Shown here: piece after piece, positions 26,104-35,436 of the stretch
How the letters are laid out: each line of letters starts with the position of its first letter
Position numbering within the stretch: position 1 is the stretch's first letter
DNA from: DASVWZ01 sp036392935
GTDB lineage: Bacteria > Acidobacteriota > Terriglobia > Terriglobales > Acidobacteriaceae
Assembly (NCBI GenBank): GCA_036392935.1
Contig: DASVWZ010000300.1
Location: 1-64,000 of the forward strand
Direction of reading: 5' to 3'
Length of the DNA: 64,000 nucleotides
Program-made: the position numbers and the translations under genes
Notes under the pieces: generated by a model
The model's input: only the letters and a program-made list of their open reading frames with translations
Told to the model about the DNA's origin: nothing
Database searches by the model: none

Positions 26104-27537
26104 CTACTCGCGGTTTTTTCTTTTGATTTCGATGTTCAGGCGCTTGATTTTTTGATTCAGCGTGGAGAGTGGAACACGGAAGTTCTCGGCGGCTTCGGTC
26201 TGGTTCCAACTGCATTTTTCGAGCATTTGAGTGATCAGCTGGCGCTCGCACTCCTCGACCATTTCGAAGAGGGTGGCATCGGCTGAGGCTTCAAGCGCAG
26301 GGAACGCGGCGGCGCGGCCGCTGATGGAATCGGGAAGCAGATCGGGCGTGATCTCGGTTCCGGTAGAAAGAACCACGGCGCGCTCCATGGCATTTTCAAG
26401 TTCGCGCACATTTCCAGGCCAGGAATAACCGAGCAGCGGACGCAGCGCCTCAGCGGTGATACGGGCGATGGGGCGGTCGTTTTCCTTGGAGAATTTAGCC
26501 AGGAAGAAATTCACCAGCAGCGGGATGTCTTCCTTGCGCTGGCGCAGCGGCGGCAGATCGATGGTGATGACGTTGAGCCGGTAAAAAAGGTCGTCGCGGA
26601 ATCTACCTTCTTTAACCAGATCCTTCAGATCGACGTTGGTGGCCGCGATGATGCGGACGTCGACCTGAATTTCGTGAATTCCGCCGAGATGCATGAACTT
26701 GCGGTCCTGCAGGACGCGCAGAATTTTGCTCTGGGTTTCCATGCTCATGGTGCCGATTTCGTCGAGAAACAACGTGCCCTTGTCGGCAACTTCGAACAGT
26801 CCGCGCTTGGCGGAGATGGCGCTGGTGAACGCGCCTTTCACGTGCCCGAAGAGGGTTGAATCGAGCAGGTCGGCGGGCATGGAGCCGGTATTCACGGGGA
26901 CGAAAGGCTGATCTCTGCGAGTGGAGTTGAGATGGATGGCTTTCGCGATCAGCTCTTTGCCGGTGCCGCTTTCGCCCTGCAGAAGAACCGTGGAGCGGCT
27001 GGGTGCGACCTGAGCCACGAGGTCAAAAATCTTTAGCATGGGCTCGCTCTTGCCCACGATGTTGGCGAAGTTGTAGCGCTGCTTGAGGGCGCGCTTGAGC
27101 TGAATGTTTTCTTCTTCGGCGCGGCGGCGGGCGACGGCGGCGCGAACGTCGGCGAGGAGTTTTTCGTTATCCCAGGGCTTCTGAATGAAATTAGCGGCGC
27201 CGGATTGCATGGCTTTGACGGCGTTTTCCACCGTACCGTAGGCCGTGATCATGATGACGGAAAGTCCGGGCGCCTGGGCGCAAAGCTCGGGCAGAAGATC
27301 CATGCCGCTGCGGTCGGGTAAGGCGAGATCGAGCAGTACCAGGTCGAAGCTGCGCTCGGCGAGGCGCGCCAAGCCTTGTTCGGCGTCGTCGGCGGTTTCG
27401 ATGGTGTAGCCTTCGAGGGTCAGAAGGGTTTCGAGCGACTCGCGGATGGCGGCTTCATCGTCGATGATGAGAATGGAGCCGGACGCGGGAGCGGTAAAGT
27501 CGGTCGCGTTGGGCGTGATGACCGCGGCTTCAGACAT
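26104..27537 (-). CDS. Sigma-54-dependent response regulator (NtrC family)
   Basis: A 477-residue transcription activator. The receiver domain has Asp70 as phosphoacceptor (LVLLDLALPD) and Lys120. The AAA+ domain has Walker A GESGTGKE at 188-195 and Walker B GTLFLDE at 254-260. The sigma-54 contact loop reads GAFTSA (235-240) instead of the usual GAFTGA. A Fis-type helix-turn-helix closes the protein (WNQTEAAENFRVPLSTLNQ). Its start overlaps the end of the histidine kinase gene by eight bases, so the two form a two-component system. Target genes are not evident. Confidence 0.95.
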   Translation of the reverse strand: MSEAAVITPNATDFTAPASGSILIIDDEAAIRESLETLLTLEGYTIETADDAEQGLARLAERSFDLVLLDLALPDRSGMDLLPELCAQAPGLSVIMITAYGTVENAVKAMQSGAANFIQKPWDNEKLLADVRAAVARRRAEEENIQLKRALKQRYNFANIVGKSEPMLKIFDLVAQVAPSRSTVLLQGESGTGKELIAKAIHLNSTRRDQPFVPVNTGSMPADLLDSTLFGHVKGAFTSAISAKRGLFEVADKGTLFLDEIGTMSMETQSKILRVLQDRKFMHLGGIHEIQVDVRIIAATNVDLKDLVKEGRFRDDLFYRLNVITIDLPPLRQRKEDIPLLVNFFLAKFSKENDRPIARITAEALRPLLGYSWPGNVRELENAMERAVVLSTGTEITPDLLPDSISGRAAAFPALEASADATLFEMVEECERQLITQMLEKCSWNQTEAAENFRVPLSTLNQKIKRLNIEIKRKNRE

Positions 27538-30355
27538 TGGCGGCCTTTCTGCTCAGCGGGAACTCCAAATGGAATCTGGTGCCTTCGCCGGGCCGGCTCT
27601 CAACTTTGATCTTTCCCGCATGCTCCTGAATGATGCCGTAGGTGACGGACAATCCCAGGCCGGTGCCGCGGTTCTGACCTTCACGGCCTCCGACTTTGGT
27701 GGTGAAAAAAGGATCGTAGATGCGGTGAATGTGCTCCTGGGCGATGCCACTGCCGGTATCGGCCACGGTCACGCTGATGGCTTCGCCATTGGCGGTCGCG
27801 ATGTGAAGGGTACCGCCGTTGTTCATGGCATCTTTCGCGTTGAGGAACAAGTTCAAGAACACCTGCTGCAGCCTACCCGCGTTGCCGTAGATAAGCGGCA
27901 AGTCGCGATAAAGTTCACTGGTTATATGGATGCGAGAAGTCTTGAATTGGTGCTCAAGCAGGGCCAGAGTGTCGGAGATGACTTTGTTGACGTCGACCTC
28001 GGTGAATTCGGTGCCGCTGGTGCGGGAAAAATTCAGAAGATTGTTGACGATCTCGGATGCACGGAAGGTCTGGCGGGTGATTTTTTCGAGCAATGCCCCA
28101 CGCTGAGGGTCGCCTTGCAGTTGCTTGGCCAGCATTTGTGCGTAAGAAGAAATGACGGCGAGCGGAGTGTTGACTTCGTGGGCGACACCGGCGGCGAGCA
28201 AGCCGATGGAAGAAAGTTTATCGGCCTGCGAGAGCTGGGCTTCGAGTTCGACCCGTTCAGTGATGTCGTCCATGATGATGAGCCGCCCGATCACGCTGAA
28301 TTTGCGGGTGACCAGTGGGGCGATGGCGACGTTCACGATGCGGCTCTCACCCGATGGGGTTCCCAGCCGGAATTTGTAGAGGTTGTGGATGCCGGGATTC
28401 TGGCGCACGCGGTAGAACTCCTCGACGAAGGCGGCAGGGAAGACTTCGCTGAGCGGACGCGTGACGGCCTGCCAGCGGGGCAGCGCGTACATTACTTCCA
28501 TCTGCGAGTTCCAGGATTCGACGCGGTCGGCGAGATCGACCGCCAACACACCGACGTTGATGGACTCGACGATGTTTTCGTTGAAATCTTTCAGGCGTTC
28601 GTATTCGGTGACTTTTTGCTCGAGCGAGGCATAGAGGCGTGCGTTTTGAATGGCGATGCCGAGGTATCCGGCCAGGGTTTCGAGAAGTTCGACGTCTTCG
28701 CTAGAAAGAAAATCACCTTCGACGGTTTTGCCGAGGCCGATGAAAGCGATGGTTTGCTTCTGCGCATGGCAAGGAATGTAGTAATTCAGGTCGAGCGCGG
28801 CGATGGCGTGCTGGGCAGACGGCGTCTCACGTGGAACCTGGTGCGTGTTGTCGAAGAAGAAATGCCCGGCTTCCATCTCCTGGCGAGGAGCGCTCAGGAA
28901 AGTGAGGTCGAGGCCGCCGGTGTGCGTTATGCCGAAGGATTTGGCGATGGCGAAGTACGTCTCAGGTTCTCCAGCCGAGAGAAAAATCGCCATGCGGTCA
29001 ACCAGCAGGGTGCGCGAAAGACGATCGACCACCGAGCTGAGCATTTTGTCCAGGTCGGTCTGCGAGCTTAGTTCGCGGCCAAACTCGATCAGCGTCTTGC
29101 GATAGTCATAACGCGTGCGATAGAAGACGCGGTCGATCTGCTCCTGAACCCATTTGCGGACCGGGTCAAACAACAGCGCGATGACCACGATGGCGATGGC
29201 CAAGCCGGCGGGGCCGGAGCTGGGAATGCGAGCGTGAACCACTTCGGCGGCGCTGGCAATCAGGGCGAAGTAAGCTCCAGCGGTCAAGCCAGCCGCCAGC
29301 GTGTAAGCCATGCCGCGCTTGAAGATGAGATCCACGTCCATTAGCCGATAGCGGAAGATGGCGTAGCCGAAGGTCAGCGGAAGCAGACCGAGAGACAGTA
29401 CGGAAACCTTCATCAGCGGCGTGGGCAAGGAGCCGCTCAGGTAGGGGATGACGTAAAAGAGCGTGAACGGAGTGACGGCCAGCACCGTGCCGCGGGTCAG
29501 CCACTTGAGTTGCTGGCGCAGAATCACTGTTTTGGCGTTGCGGTAGCTTCGTACCAGAATGGCTGCCGCGATCACGAAGTACAGAGCCAGATAGCCCATC
29601 TGAACGCGATCGAGGTCCCAGCGCAGGACTTCGCTGGCTTTTAGCCAGGTGATGGCGAGTATCTGTATGAGGAGCAGAATCCCGCCGGGGATATAGATCG
29701 CGGGGATGATCCACTTGTGCTTGCGCACGAACCAGCGGCGTTCGGGGAAGGTCAAAACAAAATGGAGGAATAGTGCCGGCTGCAGCAGGCCGGCGATGAC
29801 ATTGCCCCAGTAAATATTCCAGTCAAATGCGTTAAGTTTGCCCGTGTAGTGAAACGAATAATAGGTGAAAGAGACCAGGCAGAAAATGTAGAAGTGCAGT
29901 GAGCCGGGTGCGGTCCAGCGGCGCAAAAGAACGTACACGCCAATTCCCAGGTAGATAAGCGCGATCAGGCGGAGCCAGGAATACTGAGTTCGGTCGGCGG
30001 GTACGAGAATCAGTTGCAGGTCGACGGGGACGCCGTGCCGTTGTACCGAATACGTGGTCTTGGCCCAAGGGCCGACGCGGTACTGCTCGCGGGAAAGCTT
30101 GGCGCTGCTGGTGGCGGCGTGGCCGTCGACGGCAACGAGTTGGTCGCCGTCTTTGATGCCTGCACGGGAGGCTGGCCCGTTGGGTTCGACACGGTCGGCG
30201 ACCAGGTTGCCGGAACGCTCGATCCACCAAGCGCCGTCGTAGGGGACTTGAAATTCCTGCTCCTTGCGGAAGTTGATGACGGCCAAAGTGATGCTTGCTG
30301 CTGTCAGAAGGGTCAGCAGGCTGGCGGTGAAACGAGCTTGGAACTCGCGGTTCAT
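27530..30355 (-). CDS. Membrane histidine kinase with PDZ, GAF and PAS domains
   Basis: A protein of about 941 residues, the cognate sensor of the NtrC-type regulator. After a first membrane helix comes a PDZ-like periplasmic domain (KDGDQLVAVDGHAATS). A block of about eight membrane helices follows, then a GAF domain, a PAS domain (VESINVGVLAVDLADRVESW) and the kinase core. The phosphorylated His lies in GVAHEVNTPLAVI; the N, G1 and G2 boxes are NLFLNAKDAM, DTGSGIAQEH and GTGLGLSV. A PDZ-linked sensor suggests detection of misfolded or envelope protein signals, but this is inference. The start is uncertain: ATG codons at 30355 and 30424 both lack clear ribosome binding sites. Confidence 0.92.
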   Translation of the reverse strand: MNREFQARFTASLLTLLTAASITLAVINFRKEQEFQVPYDGAWWIERSGNLVADRVEPNGPASRAGIKDGDQLVAVDGHAATSSAKLSREQYRVGPWAKTTYSVQRHGVPVDLQLILVPADRTQYSWLRLIALIYLGIGVYVLLRRWTAPGSLHFYIFCLVSFTYYSFHYTGKLNAFDWNIYWGNVIAGLLQPALFLHFVLTFPERRWFVRKHKWIIPAIYIPGGILLLIQILAITWLKASEVLRWDLDRVQMGYLALYFVIAAAILVRSYRNAKTVILRQQLKWLTRGTVLAVTPFTLFYVIPYLSGSLPTPLMKVSVLSLGLLPLTFGYAIFRYRLMDVDLIFKRGMAYTLAAGLTAGAYFALIASAAEVVHARIPSSGPAGLAIAIVVIALLFDPVRKWVQEQIDRVFYRTRYDYRKTLIEFGRELSSQTDLDKMLSSVVDRLSRTLLVDRMAIFLSAGEPETYFAIAKSFGITHTGGLDLTFLSAPRQEMEAGHFFFDNTHQVPRETPSAQHAIAALDLNYYIPCHAQKQTIAFIGLGKTVEGDFLSSEDVELLETLAGYLGIAIQNARLYASLEQKVTEYERLKDFNENIVESINVGVLAVDLADRVESWNSQMEVMYALPRWQAVTRPLSEVFPAAFVEEFYRVRQNPGIHNLYKFRLGTPSGESRIVNVAIAPLVTRKFSVIGRLIIMDDITERVELEAQLSQADKLSSIGLLAAGVAHEVNTPLAVISSYAQMLAKQLQGDPQRGALLEKITRQTFRASEIVNNLLNFSRTSGTEFTEVDVNKVISDTLALLEHQFKTSRIHITSELYRDLPLIYGNAGRLQQVFLNLFLNAKDAMNNGGTLHIATANGEAISVTVADTGSGIAQEHIHRIYDPFFTTKVGGREGQNRGTGLGLSVTYGIIQEHAGKIKVESRPGEGTRFHLEFPLSRKAANV

Positions 30356-30580
30356 GGGCCGCTGATAATCAGCGTCTGGAGAGACGCGTCGAACTGCTCC
30401 CGGCTTATGCACGTATCCTGCCATTAGATGCAAGAAATGGGTTATCTAAGTGCCGCATTTGCAATACCTTGAGTGGATTATATTATCCTCCACAGACGGA
30501 ATGTATGTTTTTTGGAAGTTTCGTGTGAAATTTGGTAAGTCGCTGGATGGACTAGCCGTTAGCAGTTTGACGAAAAGCGG

Positions 30581-30997
30581 CTACTTGGCGGGCTTGCGGT
30601 CTTTCACCGGGATTACAAACTTCAGTCCGGACCAAACTTCAGAGACGGCGCAGACCTTCACATCGACCACACCAGCGTTCAGGCCGATCTTGCGGATGAT
30701 GTTCTCATTGAGATCGGTCGGAACTCCCGACGATTTTTTCGGCCAGCCTACCCATAACATTCCGGCGGGGGCGAGCTTACGCGCCAGCGATGCGAATTGC
30801 TTGGGCAAGTCGGCCGCACTGCGGGTGAAGACCATGACGAGATCGAGGCCATCTTGTCGCACTGACGCCATTTCGCAATCCGCCATCGAATCTTTAAGTT
30901 CTGTACTCACGTCTGCAGGCAAATCGATAAGGAGCACGCGAAAGCCAGGTTTGATGCCGAGCTTCTTGGGTAGCGGAGTGCCAGAATAGCCTGCCAT
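30581..30997 (-). CDS. DUF3052-family protein
   Basis: A 138-residue protein that opens with the family signature AGYSGTPLPKKLGIK and then VLLIDLPADV. The fold looks like a small alpha/beta protein with a VWSGLKFVIP end. No catalytic motif is known to me. I chose the ATG at 30997 at the conserved N-terminus; the frame runs upstream to 31132 across the FtsB gene end. It lies 49 bases after the FtsB-like gene on the same strand. The function is unknown. Confidence 0.75.
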   Translation of the reverse strand: MAGYSGTPLPKKLGIKPGFRVLLIDLPADVSTELKDSMADCEMASVRQDGLDLVMVFTRSAADLPKQFASLARKLAPAGMLWVGWPKKSSGVPTDLNENIIRKIGLNAGVVDVKVCAVSEVWSGLKFVIPVKDRKPAK

Positions 30998-31046
30998 AGC
31001 TGCTCGACATGATACAGAATCCGGAGGCGCAGGTTCGGGCGCTGCC

Positions 31047-31520
31047 TTACTTGCTGGCGGTGTTTTTTTCTGGACGCGGCGGCGGTGCTGCCGGGGGAGG
31101 CGGCACAAAAACCGTCTCGCCGGGGCGGGCATAGTGCAACTGCTCGCGTGCTTCCTTTTCGATCATGTTCGGATCGGTTTGCAGTGCCTTGATATCCTGG
31201 GTGTACTTGTCGTTTTCTTTTTGCAGGGCGTCGATGTCTTTCTGCAGACTGACGTATTCGGCTCTTTTTTGCTTATAGATGACCATGCCGTTGGCGCCGA
31301 ACATCACGTGCACGAAGAGCCAAGCCGTCAGCCCGACCACGACGACGGTCGCAATCTTGCGGTGAACGCCGTAGAGTGCGGTAAGCGTAGGCCGGACTCT
31401 CTCCGTCATGCGGTCTGCCCAGGCTTCGGCTTCAGGCGCGCGCTCAACGAGATTCCGCAGTCCTTCCTCGGGTTTGGGAAGTTCTGACAGCCTCGGAAAT
31501 TTTCTTACTCGAAGATCCAT
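31047..31520 (-). CDS. FtsB/DivIC-like septum formation protein
   Basis: A 157-residue bitopic membrane protein of the septum formation initiator family. A cytoplasmic N-terminal part is followed by one membrane helix (IATVVVVGLTAWLFVHVMF) and a coiled coil (LQKDIDALQKENDKYTQDIK). The conserved region IEKEAREQLHYARPGETVFV is characteristic of FtsB/DivIC. The C-terminus is Pro-rich. Its start overlaps the end of the phosphohexomutase gene by 16 bases. It probably acts in the FtsQLB divisome subcomplex. Confidence 0.85.
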   Translation of the reverse strand: MDLRVRKFPRLSELPKPEEGLRNLVERAPEAEAWADRMTERVRPTLTALYGVHRKIATVVVVGLTAWLFVHVMFGANGMVIYKQKRAEYVSLQKDIDALQKENDKYTQDIKALQTDPNMIEKEAREQLHYARPGETVFVPPPPAAPPPRPEKNTASK

Positions 31521-32908
31521 TGCTTGGCCGCTGCGCTAAGCGCCTGCAAGTCCTTTTCGCTTCCCGCCTCGGAGTAGACCCGCACTACCGGCTCGGTCCC
31601 CGACAGGCGGTAACAAACCCATGAACCGTCACCGAAGATCAGCTTCATGCCGTCGGTGCGGACCACATCTTTGACCTGCCGGCCGGAAAACTCGCGGGGA
31701 TTCGCCTCCAGTTTCCTAGTGAAGTTCTCTTTGACTTCGGGCGTCAAGCGGAAATTCTCACGCTGCGGGTAAAAGGAACCAACTTTGACAAATAAATCCT
31801 GCAATTGTTGACCGAGCGGCTTGCCGCGACGTGCGACCATCTCACAACAGAGCAGGCCAGCCAGGATGCCATCTTTCTCGGGAACGTGATGGCGGATGGA
31901 AAGTCCGGCACTTTCTTCGCCGCCGATGACGATTTTGTCCTGTTTGATCAGCTCGCCGATGTACTTGAACCCCACCGGCGTTTCGTGCAGTTCGACGCCG
32001 TGATGTTTGGCGATGGCGTTGATGAAATTCGTGGTCGCAACCGATTTGCAGACGCCATTTTTCCAGCCGCGGGCTTCGACCAGGTAATCGAAGAGCAGGG
32101 CGATGATGTAATTCGGTTGAAAAAAGGTGCCGTCTTCATCGACGATGCCAAAGCGGTCGGCATCGCCATCGGTCGAAATGCCAATATGGGCGCGGATTTC
32201 GCGCATGCGAGCGCGTAGATCGTTCAACAGATGATCGTCCGGCTCCGGGGCATGGCCGCCGAACAGAACATCGCGCGTATCGTGGACAGTCGAGACTTCG
32301 ACACCGGCATCGCGCAGCGCAGCGTCTGAGTATCCGCGGCCGGCTCCCCAAAAGGGATCAAAGGCCACGCGCAGATTAGCTTTCTTAATAACGCCGAAAT
32401 CGACGGCATCTTTCAGGCGGGCCATGTACTTGCCGCGGGGGTCGAGGGGTTCCGGTTTCTTGGCGGCTGGATTTTTCGGCGGGCCATCTTTGTCGAATGC
32501 CAGAATCTCAGCTTCGATGCGCTTGGTGGCTTCGGGCAGAGCGGGCGCGCCGTCGGGGGTAGAAAACTTGATTCCGTTATATTCCGGCGGATTATGCGAG
32601 GCAGTGAAGTTGATGGCTCCGTCGGCTTTTTCGCGCATAACCGCGTACGAAATCGCCGGCGTGGGCGCAGCATCGGCGATCAGAAGAGGAGTGATGCCGT
32701 AGCCGCCGAGAATATCCGACGCCATCGCACAAAAAGTTTCGCCGAGAAAGCGGGGATCGCGGCCAACGATTACGCGTGCGCCGAAAGGTTTCTGCGAAAT
32801 TACATATCTGGCGATTCCATGTACCGCGCGGCGAACGTTGGCAAAGGTAAATTCCTCTGCCATGACGGCCCGCCATCCTGAAGTGCCAAATTTAATCTGC
32901 GTGGGCAT
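31505..32908 (-). CDS. Phosphoglucomutase/phosphomannomutase family enzyme
   Basis: A 467-residue alpha-D-phosphohexomutase that isomerises hexose phosphates for envelope sugar synthesis. The phosphoserine is Ser104 in TASHNPPEYNGIK. The magnesium loop STDGDADRFG carries Asp247, Asp249 and Asp251. The sugar-binding GGEESAG loop is present at about 321-327, and the C-terminal phosphate-binding loop is RLSGTEPVVRVY. Whether the substrate is glucose, mannose or both cannot be settled from sequence. It heads a run with the FtsB-like and DUF3052 genes. Confidence 0.92.
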   Translation of the reverse strand: MPTQIKFGTSGWRAVMAEEFTFANVRRAVHGIARYVISQKPFGARVIVGRDPRFLGETFCAMASDILGGYGITPLLIADAAPTPAISYAVMREKADGAINFTASHNPPEYNGIKFSTPDGAPALPEATKRIEAEILAFDKDGPPKNPAAKKPEPLDPRGKYMARLKDAVDFGVIKKANLRVAFDPFWGAGRGYSDAALRDAGVEVSTVHDTRDVLFGGHAPEPDDHLLNDLRARMREIRAHIGISTDGDADRFGIVDEDGTFFQPNYIIALLFDYLVEARGWKNGVCKSVATTNFINAIAKHHGVELHETPVGFKYIGELIKQDKIVIGGEESAGLSIRHHVPEKDGILAGLLCCEMVARRGKPLGQQLQDLFVKVGSFYPQRENFRLTPEVKENFTRKLEANPREFSGRQVKDVVRTDGMKLIFGDGSWVCYRLSGTEPVVRVYSEAGSEKDLQALSAAAKQWIFE

Positions 32909-32969
32909 GATGTGAGTCCTGAACGTGTCTATTAAGGTTTACACTTGCTGCCGGGACCTTAGATTCTAA

Positions 32970-33311
32970 ATGACGGATGCGAGGCTAGTCGTAACCACTG
33001 CCGGATCGGCCGATGAAGCGCGGCGCCTCGCCGAAGCTCTGCTCGAGCGCAGGCTGGCCGCGTGCGTGAATATTCTGCCGAAGGTCACTTCGATCTATCG
33101 GTGGAAGGGCAAAGTCGAGGAATCTGCCGAATGGATGCTTTGGATCAAAACCACGCAGGCACTATTCGAAGCGGTGCGGGACGCGATCAAAGAGATGCAT
33201 TCCTATGAATTGCCGGAATGCATTTGCCTGGCGGTCGAAGATGGCAGCCATGAATATTTGGAATGGGTGCGAGAGTCGGCCGGTTCGGATTCGGCAGGAA
33301 CGACACGGTAA
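32970..33311 (+). CDS. cutA: Divalent-cation tolerance protein CutA
   Basis: A 113-residue protein of the CutA1 family, a small trimeric alpha/beta protein associated with copper tolerance. Diagnostic segments are LERRLAACVNILPKVTSIY, RWKGKVEESAEWMLWIKT and SYELPECICLAVEDG. The length is normal. It is transcribed alone, divergent from the phosphohexomutase gene. A hairpin follows immediately. Confidence 0.95.
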   Translation: MTDARLVVTTAGSADEARRLAEALLERRLAACVNILPKVTSIYRWKGKVEESAEWMLWIKTTQALFEAVRDAIKEMHSYELPECICLAVEDGSHEYLEWVRESAGSDSAGTTR

Positions 33312-33316
33312 GGAAA

Positions 33317-33349
33317 AAGCCGCCAGACCGGAAAAACGCCGGGCGGCTT
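33317..33349. terminator. Bidirectional terminator-like hairpin after cutA
   Basis: An eight-pair stem (AAGCCGCC / GGCGGCTT) with a 17-base loop lies between the convergent cutA and BON genes. The A-run before it and short T stretch after it would serve both strands. Confidence 0.6.
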
Positions 33350-33388
33350 CGTAATCGCAGCCGAGTTCTGCGTGCGAAAGTTTAGCTC

Positions 33389-33955
33389 TTAGCCTCCGGA
33401 CTTCACTTCGATCTCGTTCACCACCTGCTTCACATTGGGAACGTTCTTTGCCAGTTGAGCGGCTTGTTTCTTCTGCGCGGCGGTCTGGACGCTGCCGCTC
33501 AGAATCAAGGTCCCATTCTTTGAGCTGCAGGAAATGCTCTGCGCGTCCAGGTTCTGGTGCGCCTTCAATGCCGCCTTGTAGTTGTCTTCAATGCCATCGT
33601 CGAGTTTGTTATCGACGGCTTTGGCCTGCCCGTTGTCAGGCGGACGCACACCGATCTGATTGGCGATGGTGTAGTCGGGGGCGGCGGTTTGGGCGACGCT
33701 CTGCGCCTGCTGTTTCAGCGCGTCGGTGTCCAAGTCTCCGGTCAAGGTCATCACGCCTTTGTCGCGATCCTGCGAGACGCTAACGGCGCCGAGGTTGTTG
33801 GCGGTCAGGGCGTTGTTGACGGCGTCTTTTTCATCTGCATGCTGGCTCTTGTTGCAGCCGGTGAGCACAAACGCGGCGCACAACAGCAGCGTGCCGACGG
33901 TCAGCCAGAGCGCGTGTCCTTGTGCGCCTGGTTTGTTGGCTTGCTGGTTGGTCAT
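33389..33955 (-). CDS. BON-domain lipoprotein
   Basis: A 188-residue envelope lipoprotein. The signal peptide ends in a lipobox, VLTGC, near residue 34. Two BON-like modules follow: one in the first half (NNALTANNLGAVSVSQDRDK, then GVMTLTGDLDT) and one at the end (TLILSGSVQTAAQKKQAAQL). BON proteins bind membranes and stabilise the envelope, as OsmY does under osmotic stress. The ATG at 33955 has GGAGG five bases upstream. Confidence 0.85.
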   Translation of the reverse strand: MTNQQANKPGAQGHALWLTVGTLLLCAAFVLTGCNKSQHADEKDAVNNALTANNLGAVSVSQDRDKGVMTLTGDLDTDALKQQAQSVAQTAAPDYTIANQIGVRPPDNGQAKAVDNKLDDGIEDNYKAALKAHQNLDAQSISCSSKNGTLILSGSVQTAAQKKQAAQLAKNVPNVKQVVNEIEVKSGG

Positions 33956-34195
33956 TATGTCCTCCATATCGTTTTAATCAGAAAAACTGGTTGCTTAGAA
34001 TCGGCCCTTCTGATGAGCCAGCGACGCTGGCAAGATGTCCGGCAATGATGATGTAGGAGAAAATCCGGGCTCAGGTCAGGGTTCTCTTCCATCGGCTACG
34101 GTGAGGCTGGTGACCTTTCTGAAGGAAATCCGCTAAAGAATCCCCATTTGCCGCCGATAGCTGGGGAATACGCAAGATTTTCAGGGAGGACCACA

Positions 34196-34579
34196 ATGAG
34201 CGGATCGGCAGGCGCGAAACCAGCGAAAAGTTTGTTCGAAAAATTGGGCGGCACAAAGGCCATTGAAGCGGTGGTCGACGCGTTCTACAAACGCGTTTTG
34301 GCCGACCCGGAACTCAAACCGTTTTTTGCCAAGACCAACATGAACTGGCTCAGAATGCGGCAAGTGCAGTTCTTCACTCAATCGCTCGGTGGGCCTGCGA
34401 TTTACAAAGGCAAGGACATGAAAGCCGCCCACGTAAAAATGGCGATCGAGCACAAACATTTTGATCTCGTGGCGATGCACTTGGTGAACACATTGAAGTC
34501 AGTCGGCGTGGCGCAGTCTGATATTGACACCGTCATCGCGGCGGTGGCGCCGCTCTCGAAAGATATTGTGAATAAGTGA
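34196..34579 (+). CDS. Group 1 truncated hemoglobin
   Basis: A 127-residue heme protein of the TrHbN type, which binds oxygen or nitric oxide and often detoxifies NO. It starts SLFEKLGGTKAIEAVVDAFY, the classic group 1 opening. The proximal heme-ligand histidine is in MKAAHVKMAI, and the HFDLVAMHLVNTL helix follows. The ATG at 34196 is preceded by GGGAGG six bases upstream. It stands alone between the BON gene and the DinB-like gene. Confidence 0.9.
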   Translation: MSGSAGAKPAKSLFEKLGGTKAIEAVVDAFYKRVLADPELKPFFAKTNMNWLRMRQVQFFTQSLGGPAIYKGKDMKAAHVKMAIEHKHFDLVAMHLVNTLKSVGVAQSDIDTVIAAVAPLSKDIVNK

Positions 34580-34677
34580 TGGTCTGTCCCGATCTGCGAG
34601 GCGTGAGTACCCATCGTGAATCAAATTTGATTTCCATCTACGGGTCAATTATCTTTCTCCGAAGATGGAGGCCGGCG

Positions 34678-35295
34678 ATGCGCCTTTTTCGCGTTTCTAC
34701 GTTTTTTATCCTGTGTAGCTTGGTTTTGTGTGCTGGTGCGGCGTCGGCGGCGGTACAGAAATCGGCAAGCCAACCAGCCGCCAAGCCGGATGATGACGCC
34801 CCCAAGTCGATTGCGGAGAGCGTCAGCAGCACGCTGGAGTTTACGGAAGGCAATTTTCTCGGCGTGGCGGAAGCCATGCCCGAAGAAAAGTATGCTTATA
34901 TCCCCACGACCGGAAACTTCGACGGTGTCCGCAGCTTTGGGGAACAAGTCAAGCACGTGGCCTGCGCGCAGTTCGCGTTCTTCAACGAATTTGAGGGCAA
35001 GACGCCGCCAGAAGACTGCGAAAAGGGCGGTCACGATCCGGCGAAAACCAAAGCCGAGTTGATCAAGTATCTGAAGGATTCGTTCGACTACTCGAACCGC
35101 TTGGTCGCCACGCTGACCGCAAGCAATGTGCTCGACCGTGTGGAAGGCCGCTACGCGGGACCGAACACCAAACTCGGCATTTCGGTCACCGCAGTGTGGC
35201 ACATCACCGACCATTACGGACAACTGGTCGAGTACCTGCGCTTGAACGGTATCGTCCCGCCATTTACGCAGAAGTATGGACTGAAGGTTCGCTGA
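34678..35295 (+). CDS. Secreted DinB-like protein
   Basis: A 205-residue exported member of the DinB/YfiT four-helix bundle superfamily. The signal peptide is STFFILCSLVLCAGAASA. The bundle has SFGEQVKHVACAQFAFF and SVTAVWHITDHYGQLVEYL; the histidines in these (HVACA, WHITDHYG) match the usual metal-binding His positions. The function of secreted members is not established. The ATG at 34678 has GGAGG six bases upstream. Confidence 0.8.
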   Translation: MRLFRVSTFFILCSLVLCAGAASAAVQKSASQPAAKPDDDAPKSIAESVSSTLEFTEGNFLGVAEAMPEEKYAYIPTTGNFDGVRSFGEQVKHVACAQFAFFNEFEGKTPPEDCEKGGHDPAKTKAELIKYLKDSFDYSNRLVATLTASNVLDRVEGRYAGPNTKLGISVTAVWHITDHYGQLVEYLRLNGIVPPFTQKYGLKVR

Positions 35296-35436
35296 TGTCC
35301 CCATGTCCGGCGTGGGGCGTTCGCCGCCGTGGGATTTGAACCCCATCCGTTTGACCGCCAATGATTTAGTTGGCTACAATAAAGCTTCGGTTACCATCCG
35401 AGAATTTCCCTGTAGAAACCAGAAAGCAAAGGAACC

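Noticed and set aside
27446..29071. Long plus-strand frame (541 codons) antisense to the histidine kinase
   Set aside because: It is a GC-bias shadow of a gene with complete kinase motifs on the other strand.
34010..34035. Hammerhead-ribozyme-like core: CTGATGA followed by a perfect GCCAGC-GAC-GCTGGC stem
   Set aside because: The required GAAA after stem II is AAGA, and no stems I and III with a cleavage triplet can be drawn.
35315..35400. tRNA-like T-arm in reverse complement (GGTTCAAATCC)
   Set aside because: The stem around it does not pair correctly, and no anticodon or acceptor stem is present; it is a short coincidental match.
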